A model generated the notes under the pieces. It was not told the DNA's origin. It was given only the letters and a program-made list of their open reading frames with translations, and made no database searches. Position numbers and translations under genes: made by a program. Of a DNA stretch of 12,907 nucleotides, positions 8,299 to 12,907 are shown one piece after another. The stretch comes from Deinococcus malanensis. Lineage in GTDB: Bacteria; Deinococcota; Deinococci; Deinococcales; Deinococcaceae. Within the stretch, counting starts at the first letter, position 1. Every line of letters starts with the position of its first letter. The stretch covers positions 1,588-14,494 of the forward strand of contig NZ_BMPP01000030.1 of assembly GCF_014647655.1 (NCBI RefSeq), in the 5' to 3' direction.

Positions 8299-8584
8299 TC
8301 AGTCCCGGAGGGTGTACCGTACCCGCGCACCGTACGCATCATCCCGGATCCATTCATGTCCCGCAGTTTGCTCCGCAGGTTCGACATGTGCGCGTCCATG
8401 ACCATCCGCCCTCCGGAAGGTTCCCCTGCCAAGCGTGAGCTATCAGTTACTCCCGCTGAAAAAGTTTCCCCGGTTCCTGAGCAAGCACCGACAGCAGATC
8501 GAATTCCCGGGGCGTCAGCGCCACCCGCAGCTCCTGGCGATCCAGCCGCAGCACCATGTCCCCCACCTTCACTTCCGGCTCCAT
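8299..8584 (-). pseudogene. OmpR/PhoB-type DNA-binding domain of a response regulator, broken
   Basis: From the ATG at 8584 the frame reads VGDMVLRLDRQELRVALTPR, then EFDLLSVLAQEPGKLFQRE, a TAA stop, then LIAHAWQGNLPEGG. After a one-base frame change near 8421-8426 it continues MVMDAHMSNLRSKLRD and MMRTVRGYG. One more single-base change then yields YTLRD and a stop at 8299-8301. This is the complete winged-helix domain of an OmpR-family regulator (TPREFDLL, VDAHxSNLRxKL, IRTVRGxGYxL). Three lesions are present: one stop and two apparent one-base deletions. The receiver domain that should precede it is missing. The locus cannot make a working regulator. Confidence 0.85.
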
Positions 8585-8598
8585 CCGACCTCCGGGGT

Positions 8599-8637
8599 GC
8601 ACGTAAAGTCTTCAATGATCAGAAGGCGTCAGGCCAT
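8599..8637 (-). pseudogene. possible remnant of a receiver-domain N-terminus
   Basis: An ATG at 8637, preceded by GGAAAGG, reads Met-Ala-stop-RLLIIED. RLLIIED is the usual first strand and acidic pocket of a receiver domain. It lies about 50 bases upstream of the DNA-binding remnant, so a deletion may have removed most of the receiver. The match is only seven residues and could be chance, particularly because another receiver start lies at 9081. Confidence 0.35.
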
Positions 8638-8756
8638 CACCTTTCCAGCAAAACGGGAGCCTGATCCTCTGGAGTGTAAGGGTAAGTGTGCATTTCGAAC
8701 ACCGCCGGACTCAAGCCGCACCGGGCGGGCAGTCTTTCGCAGGACAGCAGGATCGC

Positions 8757-8951
8757 TCAGGGCCCAGACGTGCCGGTGACGTCGGTCGATGCGGCGTGAC
8801 TTCCTTGGACGCGGGTGAGGTCCGCTTCCGACCCACACTGCGCCTGACGAATCGAACTTTCCTGCGTGATGCGGAATGTCCGGTAGGTACCTTCGTCAAT
8901 CGTGACGAGGTGCGCGGTGATCCTTCCCAGCTGGAACGCCACAAACCGCAC
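8757..8951 (-). CDS. small open frame, unrecognised (possible remnant)
   Basis: A frame of 64 residues from a GTG at 8951 reads RFVAFQLGRITAHLVTIDEG and TYRTFRITQESSIRQAQCGS. The composition is protein-like, less arginine/proline-rich than the shadow frames nearby. No ribosome binding site precedes the GTG, and I do not recognise a family. It lies between response-regulator fragments and could be a piece of another decayed gene. A chance open frame is equally possible. Confidence 0.2.
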   Translation of the reverse strand: MRFVAFQLGRITAHLVTIDEGTYRTFRITQESSIRQAQCGSEADLTRVQGSHAASTDVTGTSGP

Positions 8952-8997
8952 CGGCGTGCAGGGGAACGGTGTGACCTCTGAAGAGGAGTTTTCCTTG

Positions 8998-9081
8998 TCA
9001 TGGGCGCATATCCCTTAGCTCAGACGCGATGATCTGGGCGATGTCCGGGTCGTCTTCGATCATGAGGATGGTCTGCGGCAT
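8998..9081 (-). pseudogene. N-terminal stump of a response-regulator receiver domain
   Basis: The ATG at 9081 is followed by PQTILMIEDDPDIAQIIASE, then LRDMRP and a stop (27 codons). The hydrophobic strand followed by IEDD-P-D-I is the start of a receiver domain (acidic pocket E9-D10-D11). AGGGAG lies about 9 bases upstream. The phosphoacceptor aspartate and everything after the first helix are missing. With the DNA-binding remnant at 8299-8584 on the same strand, the span is 783 bases, slightly longer than a normal OmpR-type regulator gene. Both may derive from one gene whose middle has been replaced. Confidence 0.75.
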
Positions 9082-9083
9082 GC

Positions 9084-9095
9084 GGGAGTACTCCC
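9084..9095. repeat. perfect 12-base palindrome
   Basis: GGGAGTACTCCC is identical on both strands. It lies directly before the ATG of the receiver stump and includes its presumed ribosome binding site. It could be an old operator or a chance palindrome. Confidence 0.35.
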
Positions 9096-9262
9096 TGAAG
9101 CTTCATTGATGGGACGCGCCGCTGTGGAAGACGGGCAGTGAGCGGGGCGGTCAGCTGATCACCAGGGTCCGAAGACGGGGGTGGGCCCGCGAAGGGTTCC
9201 GCAGCCGGTCACGAGGACCATCCGTAAGGAAACGCTTCTGGCCAGATCAAGCTGGAACGGTT

Positions 9263-9268
9263 TACGCT
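9263..9268 (+). promoter_or_regulatory. possible -10 element of a leaderless transcript
   Basis: TACGCT ends 8 bases before the ATG at 9277, and no ribosome binding site is visible. Leaderless mRNAs with a TANNNT box just upstream of the start codon are known to be common in Deinococcus. No clear -35 element is seen. Suggestive only. Confidence 0.3.
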
Positions 9269-9276
9269 GACCTGGA

Positions 9277-9696
9277 ATGGAGTTTCACGTCCTGATGGTC
9301 GAAGATGACGAGGCCGACGTCCTGCTGATGAAGGTCGCCCTCGAACACGCTGATTGCGACCTGCACCTGCACGTGGTTCCCGACGGGCCCGACGCTCTGG
9401 CGTTACTCGACCGGCATGAACCATACCAGAACGCGCCTACCCCGCAACTTGTGCTGCTCGACGGCCACATGCCCCGCATGCGTGCCCCCGAGGTGCTGGC
9501 CCATGTGCGCGCCCGCTGGTGTCACCTGCCGGTCGTGGTGTTCAGCGGTTCGACCTTCGAAGCGGAGGTCCAGGAGAGCCTTCAGGCGGGCGCGAACGCG
9601 TACGTCACCAAGCCTGTCAGGCTCGACGAATACACCCAGGTCGTCCAGACTCTCCTCACGTGCTGGTGTCCTCAGCTTGCTGTCCCTAACACGTAA
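9277..9696 (+). CDS. single-domain response regulator (CheY/Rcp1-like receiver)
   Basis: 139 residues consisting of one receiver domain with no output domain. The acidic pocket is E9-D10-D11 (VLMVEDDEADVLL). The phosphoacceptor is D62 in LVLLDGHMPRM, the switch serine is S90 in VVVFSGS, and the conserved lysine is K112 in YVTKPV, so all key residues are present. The E-D-D-E-x-D start and the MPRM after the aspartate resemble Rcp1-type regulators that work with phytochrome or other hybrid kinases. Unusually, the common MDG that follows is MRA. It presumably passes phosphate or acts by protein binding in the cytoplasm. No histidine kinase lies next to it here, so the partner is elsewhere. It is the only intact signalling gene beside a group of decayed ones. 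Confidence 0.9.
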   Translation: MEFHVLMVEDDEADVLLMKVALEHADCDLHLHVVPDGPDALALLDRHEPYQNAPTPQLVLLDGHMPRMRAPEVLAHVRARWCHLPVVVFSGSTFEAEVQESLQAGANAYVTKPVRLDEYTQVVQTLLTCWCPQLAVPNT

Positions 9697-9831
9697 ATGC
9701 ACACAGTAGGAGCTTTTTCCCGCTTGTGAACCACTGCTGACGTCCGCGTGCCCGGGGTGCCCGCTCCCTTCAGCTGGCTCCTGACCTGACCACAGCCTGC
9801 CATCATTCTGTTTCCTCCTTTCGAGGTTTCC

Positions 9832-10809
9832 ATGCCCAATGACACGACTTCACTGGTTACGCTTGACACCATCCGCACGGCGCACACCCGGATCCGCCCC
9901 CACGTCGTCCGCACCCCTCTGGTGCCCTTCCCCCTTGAGGACTTCTGGCTGAAACCCGAAAGCCTGCAACCCACCGGAGCCTTCAAGCTGCGCGGCGCGT
10001 TCAACGCCATGTTGTCTCTCACCCCAGAGGAGTGTGCGCGCGGTGTCGTGGCGCATTCCAGCGGCAATCACGCCCAGGCGGTCGCTTACGCCGCCCAGCA
10101 ACTCGGAATTCCTGCGGTGATCGTCATGCCCGACAACGCCCCGCAGATGAAGCTGGCCATGACCCGCGCGTTCGGGGCTGACGTCGTCATCGTCGGCCCG
10201 GCCAGCGAAGACCGCACGCGCAAAGCAGAAGCGCTAGCGGCTGAGCGCGGCCTGACGCCGATTCCCCCCTACGATGACGCCCGCATCATCGCCGGCGCGG
10301 GCACCGTGGGTCTCGAAATCCTCGAGGACCTTCCTGACGTCGGCACCGTGCTGGTCCCTGTCAGCGGCGGCGGGCTGATCTCCGGAGTCGCCGCTGCCCT
10401 CAAGCAGCAGCGGCCCGAGATCCGTGTCATTGGCGTCGAACCGGAAGCTGCCGCCGATGCCCGTGACAGTTTGCGCAGCGGACAGCTCGTCACGTACGCC
10501 GCCGAGCAGGTCGGGCAGACGCTGGCCGACGGGTTGCGGGTGCAACAGCTCGGTGAGCTGAACTGGGCCCACGTGAAAGCCTTCGTCGATGACATCATCA
10601 CCGTCAGTGAGGGCGAACTGCGCCGCGCTGCACGCGACGCCACCCTGCGTACCCGTCTGGTGACCGAGCCCAGTGGTGCCGTGACCATCGCCGCGGCCCT
10701 GTACCACCGGGGGGAGCTCAGCGCGACCGGCCCGCTGGTGGCCATCCTGAGTGGCGGCAACCTCGATCCCAGTTTGCTGGTGGATCTGCTCACCGGTGGG
10801 GATGCGTGA
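9832..10809 (+). CDS. PLP-dependent threonine/serine dehydratase-family enzyme (EutB/BhcB/serine racemase-like)
   Basis: 325 residues, fold-type II PLP enzyme without a C-terminal ACT domain, so not the allosteric IlvA type. The PLP lysine is K52 in LQPTGAFKLRGAFN. The catalytic serine lies in AHSSGNHAQAVAYAA (about S76-S77), and the phosphate-binding glycine loop is PVSGGGLISG (176-185). EPEAAAD matches the E-x3-A-x-D divalent-metal site of serine racemases. SGGNLDP near the C-terminus contacts PLP. GAGG at 9823-9826 precedes the ATG by 5 bases. The stop overlaps the start of the next gene, an ornithine cyclodeaminase-family enzyme, so the two are co-translated. Such pairs include EutB-EutC and BhcB-BhcD; plain threonine/serine dehydratase or racemase activity is also possible. 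The family is certain, the substrate is not. Confidence 0.9.
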   Translation: MPNDTTSLVTLDTIRTAHTRIRPHVVRTPLVPFPLEDFWLKPESLQPTGAFKLRGAFNAMLSLTPEECARGVVAHSSGNHAQAVAYAAQQLGIPAVIVMPDNAPQMKLAMTRAFGADVVIVGPASEDRTRKAEALAAERGLTPIPPYDDARIIAGAGTVGLEILEDLPDVGTVLVPVSGGGLISGVAAALKQQRPEIRVIGVEPEAAADARDSLRSGQLVTYAAEQVGQTLADGLRVQQLGELNWAHVKAFVDDIITVSEGELRRAARDATLRTRLVTEPSGAVTIAAALYHRGELSATGPLVAILSGGNLDPSLLVDLLTGGDA

Positions 10810-11813
10810 TGGCGCACAAACCCTTGCAACTCACGGTGCTGGATGACGCGACCATCCGCGCCCTCCTGACCTGGCCGGACGTGATCGACCTGATTGACGC
10901 GGCCTTCGCCGCAGATGCGCGGGGCGGAGTGACTGTCCTGCCGGTCGTCGGGCACAGCCTGAATGGGGGCCGGTACAGCATCAAGACGAGCCACCTGCAA
11001 CTTGGGGAAGGTGAGGACGCCCTGGAGGTGTTCGGTCTCAAAATGGGCTCTTACTTTCCTGGGAATGCGGCGCGTCACCTGCCCACCCACAGCGCGGCCA
11101 TGCTCCTGGGCGATCCACGCACCGGACAACCGTCGGCGCTGCTGGCCGCGAACGCCATCACCGAGTACCGGACGGCCGCAGCAGGAGCAGTGGCCGCGCG
11201 GCACCTCGCGCGGGCGGACGCCTCGGTAGTGGCCTTATTCGGGACCGGCGGTCAGGCCCGCGCGCAGCTTGAAGCCCTGAGGCAGGTGCGGCCCGTGCAG
11301 GAAGTGCGGGTCTGGTCACGCTCGCACGAACGGGCGGAGCATTTTGCTCAGACGGTGAGGCTGCCTGGAGTAACCCTGCGTGCAGTGCGTGACGGTCAGG
11401 CGGCCTGCGACGGTGCGGACCTGGTGGTGACGGTAACACCGGCTGAGGTGCCGATCGTCTTGCGCGACTGGATTGCCCCGGGCACGCACGTCAACGCCAT
11501 GGGGTCCGACGCGCCGGGCAAGCACGAACTCGACCCGGCCCTGCTGGCAGCCGCCACGGTGGTGGTGGACCGGCAGGCCCAAAGTCTCGCCATGGGCGAA
11601 CTGCAACAGCCTGTCGCATTGGGCCTGCTGAACCCAAATGACATCTATGCGGAACTGGGGGAAGTCTGCGCGGCGTTGCGGCCTGGTCGTCAGTCTGACG
11701 ACCAGATCACGGTGTTCGACTCGACTGGAGTGTCGTTTCAGGACACGGCTCTGGCAGGGATGGTGCTGCGCCTTGTCCGGGGGCAGCAGGCTGTGAGGAC
11801 GGTGCTGCTGTAG
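10809..11813 (+). CDS. ornithine cyclodeaminase/mu-crystallin-family enzyme (EutC/BhcD-like)
   Basis: 334 residues from an ATG that overlaps the upstream stop (TGATG). GTG at 10806 is an alternative start one codon earlier. The N-terminal substrate domain has YSIKTSHLQ (about 56-64) and FGLKMGSYFPGN, with K59 and K78 in positions conserved in the family. EYRTAAAGAVAARHLAR (119-135) is the family hallmark. The Rossmann NAD(P) loop is ALFGTGGQA (142-150). GSDAPGKHELDP (233-244) carries D235, equivalent to the catalytic aspartate of ornithine cyclodeaminase. Members include true ornithine cyclodeaminase, alanine dehydrogenase, iminosuccinate reductase BhcD and EutC. Coupling to a PLP dehydratase suggests that it reduces or handles the imine that the dehydratase releases. 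The exact substrate is open. Confidence 0.9.
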   Translation: MAHKPLQLTVLDDATIRALLTWPDVIDLIDAAFAADARGGVTVLPVVGHSLNGGRYSIKTSHLQLGEGEDALEVFGLKMGSYFPGNAARHLPTHSAAMLLGDPRTGQPSALLAANAITEYRTAAAGAVAARHLARADASVVALFGTGGQARAQLEALRQVRPVQEVRVWSRSHERAEHFAQTVRLPGVTLRAVRDGQAACDGADLVVTVTPAEVPIVLRDWIAPGTHVNAMGSDAPGKHELDPALLAAATVVVDRQAQSLAMGELQQPVALGLLNPNDIYAELGEVCAALRPGRQSDDQITVFDSTGVSFQDTALAGMVLRLVRGQQAVRTVLL

Positions 11814-11944
11814 GTAGGCACACGAGCTTTAGAGTTTGTTCTTAGGACGCGCATTCCCTGTTGATCCGCGCCCCCACAGCGTCTTTCCTTTCCACTGTGA
11901 CCTGAGCAGCAGGGGAGAGGAAACTGGATTTCCCGGATACCGGC

Positions 11945-11967
11945 GGGCTGGCACTGAGTGCCAGCCC
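11945..11967. repeat. perfect inverted repeat, 11-base arms around one base
   Basis: Arms GGGCTGGCACT and AGTGCCAGCCC flank a single G. As RNA it folds into a GC-rich hairpin with a small loop. There is no T-run on either side, so it is not a classical intrinsic terminator. It lies 132 bases after the dehydratase/cyclodeaminase operon. A factor-aided terminator or a dimeric regulator's binding site are both possible. Confidence 0.5.
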
Positions 11968-12152
11968 AGGAACATGCAAAGGCAGGGCCAGCGTGCGCAC
12001 AGGCTGGTGTGAGGCGAGTTCGCTGATCCTCCTGGCACTCTGCCTGGGCGTGTGCTGGTGAGGGGAGAGGAGGAGTGGGGTCAGCTCACAGCCGTCCGCC
12101 TGGAGTGCCCTTGACACCCCTGACGTGCGTAGCGTGGATTCACCCCTCACGG

Positions 12153-12158
12153 TACAGT
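12153..12158 (+). promoter_or_regulatory. possible -10 element before the deacetylase stump
   Basis: TACAGT lies 6 bases before the ATG at 12165, with no ribosome binding site between, as in a leaderless gene. TTGACA at 12111-12116 is too far away (36 bases) to pair with it. That box could pair with TGGATT at 12135-12140 (spacer 18) instead. Confidence 0.3.
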
Positions 12159-12164
12159 CCTCCT

Positions 12165-12248
12165 ATGAACCTCCTGGCCGTGCTCAGCCACCCTGACGAC
12201 GAATGTGGCTGCGCCGCCACCCTCGCCAAACAATGTTTGGCCCAGTGA
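12165..12248 (+). pseudogene. N-terminal stump of a PIG-L/LmbE-family deacetylase
   Basis: ATG at 12165 reads NLLAVLSHPDDECGCAATLA, then KQCLAQ and TGA (27 codons). The strand LLAVLxHPDDE-x-x-C/G-x-x-TLA is the signature start of zinc-dependent PIG-L/LmbE N-acetylglucosaminyl deacetylases, with H and DD as zinc and catalytic residues. Intact members have well over 200 residues. The next 280 bases show no recognisable continuation of the domain in any frame I read, so most of the gene is lost. In actinobacteria and Deinococcus relatives such enzymes act in thiol (mycothiol/bacillithiol) synthesis or sugar deacetylation. Which branch this came from cannot be told. Confidence 0.7.
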
Positions 12249-12520
12249 TACCAGCACCGTCAGCTTCGGCGGCTGAGCCCTTGAGCCATTTCGGCTGGAC
12301 ATGGGACGCCAACCCTCACGCGTCAGGTCAGGCAGACGGATCTTCCCGACGCTTCACCTCACTCTTTCCACTATCGCCTGGGTGCGACAGAACAGCACGC
12401 TGAGTTCTTTCGGTGCAAGCGGGCAGGCTCAGCGGAACACCCCGTCAAGGGCGTCTTGCGGTCCCTCTTGCGCTGTTGTTACGCAGCCTTCCTACGCTGA
12501 ATTCAGACATTCAGAACCCA

Positions 12521-12526
12521 AGGAGG
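12521..12526 (+). promoter_or_regulatory. ribosome binding site of the acetyltransferase gene
   Basis: AGGAGG lies 4 bases before the ATG at 12531 and fixes this start. TTGTTA at 12476-12481 and TGAATT at 12498-12503 (spacer 16) are a weak promoter candidate. Confidence 0.6.
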
Positions 12527-12530
12527 AACC

Positions 12531-12907
12531 ATGACCCGCACCCTCACCCGCCCGTCCCGGCCTGACACCGCCACCATTGAGCGCGCGTTCCGCGACTTTC
12601 CCGAACACCTGTTCCGTGACCCGGAAGTGGTCGTGGAGCATGACGACGCCCTCCTGCTCGCTGTGAGTTTCGCCCCGGCGCCGGACCTGAACCTCGTGTA
12701 CGGCGGGTACACCGGCCCGAACGCGCTAGAGCGTCTGACGGCCACGCTGGCACGACTGCGGGCCTGGAACGTGCCCTTCCTGTGGTTGGTTTCCCCCGCG
12801 GCTGCTGACCAGAGCGCGGCACTCACGGCGCGGGGCCTGCCCAGGGTGGCTGACCTTCCCGTCATGACCCTCGACCTCGCCCACCTGAAACTGGCAGACG
12901 CGCGGGT
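12531..12907 (+). CDS. probable GNAT-family N-acetyltransferase (partial, N-terminal domain)
   Basis: 125 codons are visible before the right edge. The sequence reads FPEHLFRDPEVVVEHDDALL at residues about 22-42, then FLWLVSPAAADQSAALTARG, then LPVMTLDLAHL. This arrangement, an opening helix, a phenylalanine-rich strand, W-x-V-S/G-P followed by a helix ending in ARGL, and a strand ending in M-x-LDL, is typical of the N-terminal non-catalytic half of two-domain GNAT proteins. The acetyl-CoA-binding half (R/Q-x-x-G-x-G/A) would lie beyond the window, so the catalytic residues cannot be checked. A strong ribosome binding site supports the start. Substrate unknown. Confidence 0.65.
   Translation, partial: MTRTLTRPSRPDTATIERAFRDFPEHLFRDPEVVVEHDDALLLAVSFAPAPDLNLVYGGYTGPNALERLTATLARLRAWNVPFLWLVSPAAADQSAALTARGLPRVADLPVMTLDLAHLKLADAR

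Larger units (their letters stand above)
7836..9276. other. pseudogene-rich region between the envelope operon and the response regulator
   Basis: No intact gene is supported in this stretch of about 1.4 kb. It holds minus-strand fragments of at least two kinds of signalling gene: an EAL domain and OmpR-type response-regulator parts. All face the same way as the envelope operon. Between them lie 8117-8298, 8638-8756 and 9096-9276, where I recognise nothing. Open frames on the plus strand here show no family features. Confidence 0.6.
11814..12164. other. intergenic stretch with one strong inverted repeat
   Basis: No gene is supported here. A frame on the minus strand (11842-12150) has no ribosome binding site and no family features. 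The stretch includes a perfect inverted repeat (11945-11967) and a TTGACA box at 12111-12116. I see no tRNA or transposase. Confidence 0.5.

Noticed and set aside
7944..8438. Plus-strand frame of 164 residues
   Set aside because: It runs antisense to the EAL and OmpR-type remnants and has no recognisable protein features.
8244..8615. Minus-strand frame of 123 residues as an intact gene
   Set aside because: Only its middle matches the winged-helix domain. Its first half is the shadow of the correct frame, so it is a product of the frameshift.
11842..12150. Minus-strand frame of 102 residues
   Set aside because: It has no ribosome binding site and no known motif, and it spans the inverted repeat. 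A chance frame is more likely.

Overview
The window suggests a high-GC diderm of the Deinococcus type. It carries secreted DUF11/SdrD-B-like proteins, an outer-membrane beta-barrel protein and strongly GC-rich coding sequence. Possible leaderless start sites (a TANNNT box just upstream of an ATG) also fit. The genus is inferred from protein style, not from a marker gene.

Positions 1-7835 (minus strand) hold one tightly packed envelope operon, read from right to left. It starts with a 691-residue secreted DUF11/SdrD-B-like protein (5760-7835). Next comes a protein of about 1060 residues with N-terminal Ig-like domains and a C-terminal beta-barrel (2578-5757). Last is a large repetitive adhesin-like protein (start 2581, running off the left edge after 860 codons). 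The genes overlap or nearly touch and all start with GTG. The adhesin ends, as far as visible, in 93/94-residue Ig-like repeats. Its DNA alternates two repeat types, and copies 561 bases apart are almost identical.

Positions 7836-9276 contain no intact gene that I can support. The minus strand carries decayed signalling genes: the end of an EAL (c-di-GMP phosphodiesterase) domain, an OmpR/PhoB-type DNA-binding domain with a stop and two frameshifts, and the first 27 codons of a response-regulator receiver. An intact single-domain response regulator follows on the plus strand (9277-9696).

Positions 9832-11813 (plus) are a two-gene operon: a PLP-dependent threonine/serine dehydratase-family enzyme and an ornithine cyclodeaminase/mu-crystallin-family enzyme. 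The pairing resembles EutB/EutC of ectoine/hydroxyectoine use and BhcB/BhcD of the beta-hydroxyaspartate pathway. Which substrate applies cannot be read from sequence alone.

Positions 11814-12530 are mostly non-coding. They include a perfect 11-bp inverted repeat and a 27-codon stump of a PIG-L/LmbE-type deacetylase. The window ends inside a probable two-domain GNAT acetyltransferase (from 12531).
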